Assembly (NCBI GenBank): GCA_020310875.1
Contig: MU260074.1
Coordinates: forward strand, 701,001-765,000
DNA: 64,000 bases
Source of the DNA: Ceratopteris richardii
Lineage: Eukaryota > Streptophyta > Polypodiopsida > Polypodiales > Pteridaceae
Direction: 5' to 3'
Below, piece after piece: positions 31,601 to 43,105 of the stretch. The position numbers and the translations under genes are program-made. Below the pieces are notes generated by a model, which made no database searches, was not told the origin of the DNA, and worked only from the letters and a program-made list of their open reading frames with translations. How positions within the stretch are numbered: the stretch's first letter is position 1; every line of letters starts with the position of its first letter.

Positions 31601-32806
31601 AGCTTTGACTGAACCAATTGACTTTACCTTATGCTTTGTATTATCACCTGTCTGCACTGTATGATTAATTGCATTATGATCTAGGTCAGTCATCAAAGCA
31701 ATATTTCCACTTAAGTGATTACTACATCCTGAATCAATATAGAACACTCTCATGTCCTCATGTGAGGTTTCACATGTATTCATAATGAGAGTCGAATCCT
31801 CCTTTTGATCTGATGCATAGTTGTAGTAGGTGTTATTATAGGATTGACTTTGGAAGTTTCTTCCACCACCTCTTCCAAAAGAATTCCTACCACCTCTACC
31901 TCTGAAATTTCCTCTCTGAAATCTACCTCCTCTTCCTCTTTGATTAAAGTTCTGATAATTACCATTGTTTTGATTATTATGCCAACAATCATGAGATAGA
32001 TGATTGGTCTTACCACATATCCAACAAGCTCTTGCATTATCCTTGTTGTTTCTGCCTCTTCCTCTACTTCTGCCATTTCCTCTTCCTCTTATGAAGTTTG
32101 CTTGGTTTGATGTACCTTCTTCTTCACCTGATTGTTGCTTCCCTTTGTTGGCTTTCTTCTTGTCTTTAGAATACATTGCATGACCTGCATTCTTATCAAC
32201 ATCTCCTTTGACATCATTCTCAAAAGTTAGCATATGACCTAACAATTGATTCAAATCAAGAGTAAAGTGATCTAATGAAAGTTCTGTAGATAAAATGAAA
32301 GGCTTCCACTTCTCATCTCCTCTTAGCCCTGTAAGTATTTGTCTTACCAATTTGTCTTCTTCAATATCTTCATCAACTGCACCTAAAGAATCTGCAATGT
32401 CCTTCATCTTTGTCACATAATCAGAGATTGATTGTGAGGCCTTCTTCTTGAAGGTAGTAAATTCTGCCCATAGTGAAGCCTTCCTTGATTTGGTTGTATT
32501 TTGGAAATGCTCTTCCAAAGCATTCCAAATGTCACAAGCACTCTCAAGTCCTCTAATGTGAGGAAGCAAATAGTCATTGACTGCCATGTAGATGATGCTT
32601 CTTGCTTGAGCATCCTTCTTCATCCAATTCTTCAAATCTGCAAGCTCCTCCCTAGTTGGAACACTAGGATCTCTGAATTCTGGCTTTTCTTCATCTCCTG
32701 TGATGTATCCTATCAGATCTTTGCTCATAAGGTGAGCTTCCATCCTCATAGACCATGCAGGATAGTTCTCTCTATCCAATTTTTCAATTTGGAGACTATC
32801 TCCCAT
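28652..32806 (-). CDS. Element F gag-pol polyprotein (1384 codons)
   Basis: One uninterrupted frame. Order: gag with DUF4219/UBN2-type N-terminus (LDRENYPAWSMRMEAHL, residues about 8-25); RG-rich region and CCHC knuckle CWICGKTNHLSHDC (about 260-275); protease YIDSGCSNHLSGN (about 355); GAG-pre-integrase HKRLGHFNERG; integrase core (HTDVWGPS, SDGGGEYFLNEF, SPQQNGVAERRNRT, about 545-660); RT with GLKQAPRAWNYRL and YVDD (about 880-1110); RNase H (about 1200-1340) ending ARTKHIEIQYHFLREK. Integrase before RT is diagnostic of copia. The start has good N-terminal family agreement; the 222-bp leader to the LTR holds no other frame. Confidence 0.96.
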   Translation of the reverse strand: MGDSLQIEKLDRENYPAWSMRMEAHLMSKDLIGYITGDEEKPEFRDPSVPTREELADLKNWMKKDAQARSIIYMAVNDYLLPHIRGLESACDIWNALEEHFQNTTKSRKASLWAEFTTFKKKASQSISDYVTKMKDIADSLGAVDEDIEEDKLVRQILTGLRGDEKWKPFILSTELSLDHFTLDLNQLLGHMLTFENDVKGDVDKNAGHAMYSKDKKKANKGKQQSGEEEGTSNQANFIRGRGNGRSRGRGRNNKDNARACWICGKTNHLSHDCWHNNQNNGNYQNFNQRGRGGRFQRGNFRGRGGRNSFGRGGGRNFQSQSYNNTYYNYASDQKEDSTLIMNTCETSHEDMRVFYIDSGCSNHLSGNIALMTDLDHNAINHTVQTGDNTKHKVKSIGSVKAKDGSTLLSKVLYVPTIPKNLISVGQIVEKGYEVRFTNDGVYVEDPSQGYKQVIAGKKEGRLFTLKVQGNVGHAMFTYGEQKVSELDLWHKRLGHFNERGIKEMINNDSVLGMPNIAGQHMTYRCEACQLGKAHKQSYSKHGFMYSERLELVHTDVWGPSKDFSINGSRYYVIYVDDATRWITIYVIKEKSEVFNTFKHYHAYAERITGQKLKRLRSDGGGEYFLNEFNDYLWNAGIKREVTCRYSPQQNGVAERRNRTLVEFARSMMKEKNCPNYLWAEAVNTATYLVNRLPCKALQGMTPYEAWWGKKPTLDHCRIFGCLAYAYVPSQLRHKLEPKAEKYVFIGYDDKQMGYRLWSPSTKQFIVSKDVTFDEQGTWYAGKYNVHAVDEEVVEQRKGKAKIQLLDESESNEVQIEVEERPRFDPECDEPETSRSAEVRRSSRHKWQPTRYSYATSFLTTKDYAYLVKADEDPSTYEEAKGKKNWEDAMQEEYDALIENQTWDLVPKPNSQKIIGCKWVYKTKRFADGSVSRYKARLVVKGYAQTYGVDYDETYSPVAKMTTIRTLIAIAACKGWKLSQLDVKNAFLNGYISDEVYMEQPDGFKDQVSPNYVCKLKRALYGLKQAPRAWNYRLVKFLNDLVFQASKADSSLLVKASEDGFIYVCIYVDDIILTGTDDKGMQMIKKQMEKEFKISDLGNLSFFLGMEISYTQHGVYVTQERYLKNLLTKFKMEDCRVAPTPLEVNHKLSRFGGEEFRDMKLYQSLVGSLIYATLTRPDLSYAVGVLSQFMHCPRKEHWIAGQRVLRYIKGTLREGLYYGFTSDTRIKIYSNADWAGNVDDRRSTHGYLCYVGDKLISWCSKKQHTVALSSTEAEYKGMVEAAKEVIWLKTLLKVFDVIQSTPIICGDNMSSLYLAANPVFHARTKHIEIQYHFLREKVIEKEIQVIHTPTKDQVADMMTKSLDGPKLQRFKDMAGVKKIEKNLN

Positions 32807-33016
32807 CTTTACTTCACCTGTAGCTTCAAATCTTTAACCTTTACAGATAATAAATGTACCTTTACTTCGAATGTTGCTCCTTCTGATCCTTTTGATGCTC
32901 TTTGTATGTCTTCCTTTGATCTTTCTTCAACCTTTACCCTTCTGCACCTTCAAAATATAAAGTTTTGTATTTCTGCAATAGTCGGAGTCTTCTTCACTTC
33001 AATTTTGACACAACCT

Positions 33017-33028
33017 GCTCTGATACCA
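33017..33028 (-). other. Primer-binding site of element F (initiator tRNA-Met)
   Basis: TGGTATCAGAGC on the minus strand, one base from the LTR edge. It is the usual copia primer site. Confidence 0.95.
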
Positions 33029-33029
33029 C

Positions 33030-34051
33030 TGATGGAGAGTGTTAATCTCCAAAAGAACAAGTTGACCTTGAATTTAGATCACATCTATATCAAGATCAAC
33101 TTTAGACTCCACCTAATTTAGAGAATCTTCACCAAATTATCAGAAAATTGATTATTCTGAAAATTTCAGTTTCTTCAGAAAAGTCTGCTGTAGATTAGTC
33201 ACTCATTGACTAATCAATCCTGTAAAGTTTTTGATAAAACTTTGCACAACACTTCGCCTTAAGGTTGCGCAACTTTGCCAAGTTAAATCTCTCAAAAAGA
33301 TTAAGTACACACTGAGAAATGTGTGAAACACTTTACCTATGTCTGAAAGTACTTCTCTGTAATGGCGACTTTGACACCTGCAACTTCTTAGCATTGGTTC
33401 TCCCAACTCTGAACCCGTTTGATCAAGATCTTCTAGCCATAGATAGCTTACCTTCCAACTTAAATTTTAAGCCCTCATTTGTGTAAAACTTTACAATGTA
33501 GACTGAGCAATGATCATTTCATTGAAGATGAAATGTGCGCCAGATTTTTCGACTGTTAGAACATTCTTACATATGAATGTTCCTAATCAAAATTCTCACA
33601 GCCTGATTACAATTAACCTCTCAAATTCTAGCCATAGATAGATTAGCTATGGACTTAGATACGTGCAAAAGGATTTCTCAAAAGATTAAACACAGAAGGA
33701 GCAGACAGCAAAATATCGGGCGCAAAATTTTTTGATTTCTCAGAAAATTTACATCTAAGTGAGGATGGACAATTCACTCACTCTTCATGTGTCTAATGAC
33801 ACTAATTTCTCTCTCCCTATTCTCAAATCTTCTACTGCTCTATTTGCCCGACATTTTCCAACATATTTATAGATGAATATATACAAGTGTATGACTTAAA
33901 CAAAGGTATAAGTCAGCTAATGTACATATGTGTACAAATCTTTGGGTTTTCTGAATATGTCCTTCCTTCAACCATCTGACTTTGTTTTCTTCTTGACTCC
34001 TTGACTTCATTTCTCCATAATCCTTCAATTGATGATTGTCATGCACCAACA
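33030..34051 (-). repeat. 5' LTR of element F
   Basis: Same length as the other LTR and nearly identical. A TATA-like CTATAAATATG on the minus strand (about 33862-33874) would drive the element's transcript. Confidence 0.97.
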
Positions 34052-34056
34052 GCTCT

Positions 34057-34346
34057 AGGGCCTCCATTATGAGAAGAAGCCATTGTGATAGTTGTGACAT
34101 TTGTCCAACCCTAACTTCTAGGTTAGATGAGGTCTATGTGTGACCATTCATGGTTATAGATGATCTTTGTGATCCTAGCCATTAGGTTGGGTAGGACATA
34201 TACTTTCCATTCAAGGCAATAATTAAGTCCCTCTGGAATCATGCAATTTTCCCATAGAACCTTAATGGGAGGAGTGCATAGGGTGGCTTGCCCCCTTCTA
34301 CGGGGTCCAAGGTCTGAGATGGTAGGACTTCTAGTCATGGAGATAT
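34057..34346. other. No feature recognised
   Basis: Resumes the sequence interrupted by F (27480-27609 on the other side). No coding signal, repeat or LTR edge could be supported. Confidence 0.5.
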
Positions 34347-34618
34347 TGTTGGATTGTATATTTTTCCAACTATTGTGTATATCCAACCTATGGTTATCTA
34401 TTTTGACTCCCCTTGAAAAAGCTATATAAGCATGACCCATTTTGAGTAACATCTAAGCTCCACATTGGGACCATGTGGGTGGACAACACCATCGTTGTGG
34501 CTACATTCATGGCAATTCGCAAGTTTGAGTTCTCTATCTGTAAGTCTGTGTCTATCTTTGTCTGCATTTTTCTCTCAACTTTGCATACTAGTCTGCCTTG
34601 ATGTGTTGTTATTTTCTT
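34347..34618 (+). repeat. Possible solo or partial LTR
   Basis: Begins TGTTGGATTGTATA after ATGGAGATA, has a good TATA-like GCTATATAAGC at about 34417-34427 and a C/T-rich run typical of a transcript start region. The 3' edge is uncertain and no target duplication was found, so this is tentative. Confidence 0.35.
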
Positions 34619-34619
34619 A

Positions 34620-35938
34620 CTAGTAATTCTTTAACATGCCCATCAACATTCTATCCTTTACCGTTAGCATTCTTTAACACAAATCAATCCTTCTTCATAT
34701 GAGATTTCTTATGAAGATGATCGTGCTTGGTATCCCTCTTCCTTGATTTATTTCTATTCTTATTATGTTGAACATTCTTTCTCTTGTTCTTGCTCTTGAC
34801 ATGTTGTTGATTACTTCCTTGTTGAGAGTCACAAACATTATATGCAGTCACCCCAATCATCAACATCATCATCCATAACAAGGGGCTTGAGATTCCATTT
34901 ACTCACTTCCACTTCCTCCTTTGAATCAACACATACCTAGTTTGATTCTTCATCCCAATTCAGATTCTTTTGTAGAGTAAAATTTGTGTCATCAAAATTT
35001 AAATACTAAAATGGTCTTTGCCTTGCAAGTTATAACTTCTTTTGGGAACACTGGAACTATACCTTGACCCAACAAATGTGCATGAGATGTTTGATACCAT
35101 GATGATAGAAAATCTAATAGAACAAGAAGTAGGATAGTCTAGATATCATTAAGTCTCAAAGACGATGACAAAGTAGAAGATTCTCATAAACATTTGGAAA
35201 AGTCTCCCTAGAAAACAACATCATTGAACAGTTATGACAACCAAAAGGATTATATCAGAATGTATGTGCTCACACCAATAAGTCTACCAAGGTGTAAGAT
35301 CAACCACTATATAGTTGAAAAACTGAAATTTGGGAAAATCTTGCTAGTCATCCCTCCTAAATGAGCATAGAATAATGTTAGAAACTCATAAAACTATGAA
35401 TACTAACATGTAAACCTACATAGTGAATCATTGAGTGCACTATACATAAACATTTAAATGAAAGAAGCTAACTAGGCTTATTGAGCACCTATGAACAACT
35501 AGCATACATCTAATGTGGTGAGGTTCAGTAAGTCTTCCATGTGCATCACTAAAGATTTAAGTCGCTAGCTAAGTCTATCCCACATTTAGATGTCTTGGAG
35601 TTCAGTCCTGAGGCTTCATAAGTCTTCCACGAAAGAGGTTGGGTAAGCCTTCCATACATTTAGGCATCTCAGAGTTATGAAAACCTCATCATACACCTCT
35701 TTATCAATATCAAAGGCTTTATGCAAAAAATGTAACCACTATATCAATGACCACATGGATGTACATAAGTATCTATAGAAGATTATATAGTTTGTATGTG
35801 CTCAATTTATGTGATAAAATGTCAGTGGAAGGCTGAATTTATTTCCTAAATAATAGCCAAAAACACCTACAAATGTCTATAAATTCCCATATTTAGGACC
35901 AAAAAACCTACATAAACTTGTAGTGGCTGCCCCAACAA
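34620..35938 (-). mobile_element. Element G: copia gag remnant with PBS and probable 5' LTR
   Basis: Minus-strand gag traces at 34620-35090 match element J: a lysine-rich stretch and KKSHMKKD, like J's HMKKDCYALRNAKGKGQN, followed by NVDGHVKELL. A PBS-like ATGGTATCAAAC lies at about 35089-35100. From 35100 a probable LTR runs to about 35938, where CTGCCCCAACA on the plus strand gives a TGTTGGGGCAG start; it holds a TATATAG near 35303. No protease, integrase or RT is present. Broken. Confidence 0.5.
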
Positions 35939-36949
35939 CAAATGAAAGCCTTCTAGTTAGTGGAAAAGTTGAGGGCCAACCAAGGAGCCCAAACCCAACT
36001 ATTATTATAAATATACCTCTAATGTGAGAACCAATATTTGATGGCCTACTTGGATGAGAACCTAAAGTGTGATAAACATATGTTCATCAGGTTTTTTCTC
36101 ATAAAGATATACCAAAAGAAATCAAAGGGCCTCAAATATAATTTCTTTGTTTTTGTATTTATAGAGGTCTAATATTTTTCCCATTAGATTACGATGACAT
36201 AAATCTAGAATACAAGAGCCCTTTTTTGGTGGTAAACCCAAGATGCTAGGATATGTGGAGTTCTTCCCCACAAAAACCTAAACTAGATCAAGCATACTAC
36301 CCTCTAGAACTTAGAAGACTATGTCTTATGCTTTGTCAACTAAAGGAGCAAATAGTATGTAGAACTTGGTTTGATTATTCTAAACTACTATCTCCTCTAA
36401 AGAGAAAGCTATCAACGAAGGAATATATGGTCGAGGCTTAATATATGATAGTGTTTCAATGCTATCTTGTCTAAAGTCATGCATGTGTCATGATTAGTAA
36501 AATAATGCATATGATTAAAGCATGTCTAATGACTTTCATTAGTATATACCAATCTATACTACAACACGTCCACTTTTGTAAAGGATATGCCAACACATTA
36601 TTCAGCTTGAGAGAATATTTAGACAAGTGAATCCAAGAAATCAACACTTGTACTAGATCTTTAGTGGCAACATATTTCAAGGGATAAAAATATGTTCAAA
36701 AAAGTGTGTGCAAATCACTTACGTGATATCCCATTTTAAGGAATATCTTAATTTTATTTACTTTTTGGACTTATTTAATTTCAAAGAAATTCAGAAAGTG
36801 AAGGCATTTGAGACGATATATTTGAGTGATAAATTATTTCAAGTGGGCAAAAGGATAGTATCATTAGTGTTTATGTGAAATTCCATATGGGCATCAGACA
36901 TTGTTGTATATGCATCCTTTGAGAATACACTTAGTATGATACTTAGCCA
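35939..36949. other. No feature recognised
   Basis: AT-rich sequence with short frames only. It may hold the 5' end of element H, but no LTR edge, PBS or gag start could be supported. Confidence 0.5.
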
Positions 36950-38109
36950 CACACTACATTGAGATTGACCACACACAATAGATGGAGGTTAGCAACATAC
37001 ACTACATTGGGATTTCCTATTGTGAAATGCATTTATATCCTCAAGCTAAAAGATTTTGCAGATGTTATAGGATCAGTAGGTAGCTCCATCAATGATAATG
37101 AATTGGTAGCTCTTACATTAAATGGGTTGAGAGGTGATGAAAAATGGAGGACATTAAATAATTTAGTATATGTGAGTGACTCACTACCAAATTCTCACAA
37201 ATTAGTCAAAATGATGGTGAATAATGAGATGAGCCTCAATGGAGGTCATTCAAAGGGCAATGAAGCCCAAGTCTATTATGCAATTAAAGGTAAAGGCAAA
37301 CAAGGTGGATATGAGGGAAAAAGTAGAGGTAAAGGAAGATTAATCAATGATCAAGAGGGTTTCAATCAAAGCTATGGAGTAAGGGGGGAGGAAGAGCTAG
37401 AGGGAAAGGAGGTGGATCTCAAGGAAGGGACTACACAAAGGAATGCTATTAGTGTGGCAAGCTAGGCCACTTTGTAGGGCACTCTTACTCAAAGGATAGC
37501 CAAGAAGGCTACAACAAGAATCAAGATAACTTTGCAAATACTTCAAACACATCTCTGAATGATAATCTTTTAGCCATGATTCAAAGAAGTAGTAGGAAAG
37601 ACAACATACACACCACATGGTACATCAATAGTGGATGTTCAAATCATATAAGACCAAGCACATGAGGGCATGTAGAAATAGGGGATGGTAGTGTGAACAA
37701 GATCACGCACATAGGTGATGTTCCTTTTGATGAAAATAAAAATTTAAAGTGTCTAAAATATATGTTAGATATGCACATAATCACTAAGAATCTAGCATCA
37801 ATTCGAAAAATGATTGAAAGAGGGTTTGTAGTCAAGTTCAAAAAAAAGGGATGCTTTTTTGGAAGATTCAAGGAAAGGCTACAATTTGATAGCTAAAGGC
37901 AAGAAGGAAGGAATTTCATTCATCATGGAGGTAAGACCACCCTCATCACATATGGTTTATCTGATGTTTCATAGCAAGCCAATAGTTAAAGTGGATTTGT
38001 GGCCACATAAACCTTCAAACGTTGAAGGATATGCAAAATAGAGGTGGTAATGAGTACTCTAAATCTCCATGCTCAAAGTATACAACATTTTTATGAGACA
38101 TTTCAATTC
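36950..38109 (+). mobile_element. Element H, first piece: copia gag-protease
   Basis: UBN2-type gag traces (LVALTLNGLRGDEKWRTLNN), a glycine/lysine-rich stretch, a zinc-knuckle trace (CGKLGHFVGHSY), the protease loop (WYINSGCSNH) and a pre-integrase region. It is cut by the LTR of element I at 38110; integrase sequence resumes at about 44095. Old, with many breaks. Confidence 0.75.
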
Positions 38110-39010
38110 TGTTGGTACATTTGGCAAGCATTGATGCTTGACCAAATATCAAGGTTTATCTCATAAAGTCTTGAGTAGTTACTCATAAGGCATATATGAA
38201 CAGCTCTTGTAAAAGCAATGAGATTTAACACTTGTAATCAATGTAAAAAGAGATGATTGAAGGAATCTCCTCGCATTACGAAATGCAAGTCATACCCACC
38301 TAGGAGTTGAAATCAAATCAATAAAGATCCTAAACTGTAGGATCACTTTTAGGTGGCAGATTCAAAATTCAAATTTATCTCATATCTATAAAAACCACAT
38401 GATCTCTTAGTCACAGGCAGAACAGAGGGAAGAAGGACTCTTTGAGCTTCAAGCTTGTAGCTACACTAATTCCATAAATGTATGACTAATCCTACATCAT
38501 CTCCTTTCTATTATACATTCATAATTATAAAAATTTAAATCAGTTAGTGCAAGTTACTTCATGTGTATTGTTACCTATTGTTAGGGCTTCACTTTAGTGA
38601 ATTTTTTTGACAAATTCTCAGCGTATACTCCTCAAATTGATGTGAATCAACTTGGCATATGTTTATGAGAATTCTACTTGTGAGATATGAACTTCAATAT
38701 CAGTTAGTTCAGTATATTGTGAGATACGTTCTCTGCAAGTCACTTATGCCTACTCATTGTCATCCTCTTGAAAAGTCAGGATTACATCCTCAACTCCTTA
38801 ACATGATTTTGCATCATATACTCATCCTAAATTAGTGAAATAACTTCCTATACAGAAGAACCAAGTCTATAAATAACAAGGTTTTGAAAACTTCAACCTT
38901 GAAAGTTTTTTGTTTTGATGTAACTATTTGAAGATGATGCTCCAAGGTATAGTGTGGATCCAATTGCATATTTTGGAAGCTAAAGGTTTCTACTACGGTC
39001 TTTTTGAAGC
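38110..39010 (+). repeat. 5' LTR of element I (inner edge approximate)
   Basis: Starts TGTTGGTACATTTGGCAAGC. TATA-like TCTATAAAAACC lies near 38383, and a second CTATAAATAAC near 38868. It is about 90 bp shorter than the 3' LTR in its last third. The inner edge is placed only to within about 20 bp. Confidence 0.8.
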
Positions 39011-39833
39011 TATATTTTAGGTGTAGAGGAGTGCTCAAAGGATGCTTTAGCCAGGTTTTATATGCTCAACTTGGTTTTTGAGTTCTTACTCGCACACATT
39101 AGGGACTATAAGACATCACAAGAGACTTGGAATGCACTTGAAGCATTATTTTCTTCAAGCACTAGAGGAAGGAAGAACCAACTCTAGGTGGAGTTCACAA
39201 CACTCAAGAAGATTCCAAAACAAAGTGTGATTGATTATGCACCAAAATATAGGACCTATCATATCAACTTGGAAGCATTGGAGAATTCATTGAAGAGGAG
39301 CAGATTGTAGGACAAGTGATCAATGGAATCAAGGCTGATGATAAATGGGAAGTCTTCACCCCACCAATGGACCTATATATGGATATACAGGTACCTGATT
39401 TCAATACTCTTATGGGGAAACTATTCATTCATGAAGCCAAGCTTGTGAGCAACAATGACAACTCAAAAGGGTAATCAACCCTTTGCCCTATGCAATGATA
39501 AGAATAAGAGTAAGGATAGCAAAGGCAAAGGCAAAAGATTTGAAGATGAAGCTAGCACCTCCCAAGCTAATTTTGCAGGAAGAGGTAGAAGTACAAGAGG
39601 AAGAGGCAGAGGAGGTAGACAAGGTAGGGGAAGATTACAAAGCACCTCTCCATGTGGCATATGTGGATTGACTAACCTTACAACTGAGAAATGTTTCAGG
39701 AATCCTACAAATCAGAGAGGAAGAAGCTTCAATAGAGGAAGCTATGGAAGAGGAAGATCAAACATTTTCAATGGCTACAACAATAACAACTACAACAATA
39801 CTAATAACCAAACAGGATATAGAGGAAGAAGAG

Positions 39834-40015
39834 GTTACAACAATTACACTAAAGAGTAGACACAAGATGACTTACTTCTGTTGATGAACATGACCATGAA
39901 ATAAGGTAAAGCACATGAGCATATGTTACAACAATTACACTAAAGAGTAGACACAAGATGACTTACTTCTGTTGATGAACATGACCATGAAATAAGGTAA
40001 AGCACATGAGCATAT
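39834..40015 (+). repeat. 91-bp perfect tandem duplication in element I
   Basis: Two units beginning GTTACAACAATTACACTAAA at 39834 and 39925 appear identical over 91 bp. This contrasts with the heavily diverged LTRs of the same element. Confidence 0.92.
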
Positions 40016-43000
40016 GTTCTATATAGATTCTACTTGTTCAAATCATTTAGCAAGAAATGTGGCATTATTATCTGACTTGGAAGATCCAAGGAACACACAT
40101 GAGTTCAAACAAAAGATTACACAAGGCACTCAGTTGAAAAGATTGGAAATGTGAAGGCTCTAGGTGGAAATATGAATCTACTCAATAAGGTCTTCTATAT
40201 ACTACGATAGCCAAGAACTTATAAGTGTTGGACAAATTGTAGAGAAAGAGTTGCATGTAAGGTTCATAAGGAATGAATCATTAATTTGTTGAAGACCCTC
40301 AACAAGGAATCAAGAGGATTGCAAAAGGCAAAAATCCAGGTACACCCTCTTTACATTTGAGTTGAAAGATACTAGGAACATAACACTATTCAATTATAAA
40401 GGACAAACTCTATCAGAATTAAAAATGTGGCACAAAATACTAGCTCACATATTTGAAAGAATTCTGAAGCAAATATGTAGGGATAAAAGTGTGCTTGGTC
40501 TACTAAATATATCCAAGCATTACACGATATATAAATGTAGTGCATGTCAGTTTGGGACGTCACATAGACAACCTTTTATGAAGAAAGGTTACATTCATGG
40601 TGACCTATCAGAGCTAGTCCACACAGATGTTTGGGGACCTAGCAAAGAACCTTCAATTTTAGGATCTAGGTATTATGTATCTTTCATTGATGATTGTAGC
40701 AGATGGACCATTCTATACTTTATGAAGCATAAAAAGTTTTCAATTGTTTCAAGAAATATCTTGCTCTTGTTGAAAATCAAATGGGGAAAACCTTGAAAAG
40801 GCGAAGGGGAGATGGAGGGGGAGAATACCTATCCCATGAGTTTGATGCATATCTCCAAGATAGAGGCATCAAGAGAGAGATCACCACTAGTTATACTCAA
40901 GAACAAAATGGAGTGGCAAAGAGAAGGAATAGGACCATTGTGAACACGACAAGGTCCATGCTTAATTAGCCCAACTACCTATGTGCATAGGCTATTTCTA
41001 TAAACATTTATCTCATCAATGTGCTCCCATCTAAAGCATTGGATGGGATGCCACCATATGAAGCTTGGAATGGAAGAAGACCTAGCCTAGAACATTGCAA
41101 GGTATTTGGATGCATAACTTATGCACATGTTCCATCACAAATCAGAGGTAAATTGGATCCTAAGGCAGAGAAATGTGTGTTTATAGGATATGATCTAGAT
41201 CAAAAAGGGTACATGTTGTATAATCCAAGTACTAAAGGCTTCATTGTTAGCAGAGATGTTGTCTTTGATGAAAAGAACTGTTAATTTGAAGATGATTGTA
41301 GAAAATTCAAGTTACCTTATGGCCTAGAGGAGTACTTTCCAACACTACAAATGGCAAATGATCAAAACATGAAGATACAGGTGACTTTGATGATGATCAG
41401 AAGACATCAAAGATGAGCATCAAGGCATGGAACAACAAAGGCAAAGAAAAGATGCAAGAGTTGAGAGATATTGCAGAATCCTCTCAACAAGCAATAAGGA
41501 GATCAATTAGGGAACGCAAGAAGCTAGAAAGGTATGGATTTGACACTTCTCTTGTCACTAAGCTTTCAATCTATATTTCTTAGGATATCAACTTAAGGGA
41601 GCCATCAACATTTAAAGAAGTCAACAAGAAATCAGAATGGAAAGAAGCAATGGAGGAAGAGATAAAATCACTCCACGAGAATCAGACTTGGGACCTAGTT
41701 CCCTAGAAAGAATCCATGAAGATCATTGAATCTATGTGGATCTATAAGGTAAAGAAGAATTCAGATGGTTCAATAAAAAAATTTAAAGCAAGGCATTGTG
41801 GCTAAGGGGTTCGCTCAAACCCAATTGATTATGAGGAGAATTTTTCTCCTGTGGAAAATATGCCAATGATCAGAGTTGTCATGAGTATAGCGGCTTCAAG
41901 GAATTGGAACATCTATCAGATGGATGTAAAAAATGCATTCTTAAATGGATGGATTTTAGAGGAAGTGTACATGGCACACCCTAAGTATGTATAAACTCAA
42001 GTAAGCTCCTAGAGCTTGGAACCATAGGCTTGTCACATTCTTGCAGGACAAATGATTCAAATTGATTAAAGTTGATTCTTCACTTTTCATTAAGAAGAAC
42101 AACTTCTAAGTTATATATTTATGTGTGTATGTAGATGATATCATTCTTACACGTGATGATGTAGATGGAATTAGAAAGATCAAAGCTCAAATGAAAGAAG
42201 AACTCAAGATAAGTGACCTTGGATTGATCACTTATTTTTGTGGCTTGGAAGTTGTCTACACAGATCAAGAAATGTTCCTTACCCAAAGGAAGTACATTAA
42301 AGATATGATTCCAAAGCTCAAAATGCAAGACCCTTAGGTTTTAGATCATACTCCCATGGAAGTCAATCACAAATTAAGTGCTCATGAAGGGGAACCAATT
42401 GAAGATAATACAAGCTACCAAATTCTAGTTGGAAGCTTGAACTATGACACCCTAACTAGGGTAGATATTTGTTATGCAGTAAGTGTGCTTAGCCAATTCA
42501 TGCATAGTCCTAGCAAACCTCACATGGATGTAGCCAAAAGGATATTGAAGTATCTAAAGGGAACAATTAATGAAGGTCCATATTATCCTTACACATTTGA
42601 TTTAAATGTGAAGCTCTTCATTGATGTAGATTGGGCAGGATCAAAACATGATAAGAGAAGCACATCTAGATATCTATCTTTTGAGGGTACAAAACTAATT
42701 TCTTGGTCCTCAAAGAAGCAACCTACTATAGCTCTTTCCTCAATTGTAGCTGAATATAGAGGATTGGCAAATGCAATACAAGAACCAATGTGGATCAAGA
42801 TCCTATACATAGATTTAGGTTGGATTTTGGTACTCCATTTATATTTGGAGACAAGATGAGCTCACTAAATTTAGCTTCTAATCCCATTTTTCATGCTAGG
42901 ACCAAGCATATAGAAGTTTATTATCAATTTGTTAGAGAAAAGATTGCCAACAAGGAGATATGAAATGTATCTACAAATATGCAATATCCAAACATAATGA

Positions 43001-43105
43001 CTAAATCACTTGATGGAAGCAAGCTGAAGAGGTTTAAATCAATGATTGGATTGTTGAGAATACCTATGGAATGAAGACTCAAGCATCTTAGGACTGAGGG
43101 GAAGC

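Larger units (their letters stand above)
27615..34051 (-). mobile_element. Element F: whole-looking, very young Ty1/copia retrotransposon
   Basis: 6437 bp with two 1022-bp LTRs and the 5-bp target duplication GCTCT at 27610-27614 and 34052-34056. It has an initiator-tRNA-Met primer-binding site (33017-33028), a polypurine tract (28637-28646) and one long gag-pol frame. Only one LTR difference was seen by eye (near 28082 versus 33497). It looks whole. Same family as element A. Its insertion splits a low-copy-looking sequence that resumes AGGGCCTCCATT at 34057. Confidence 0.97.
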
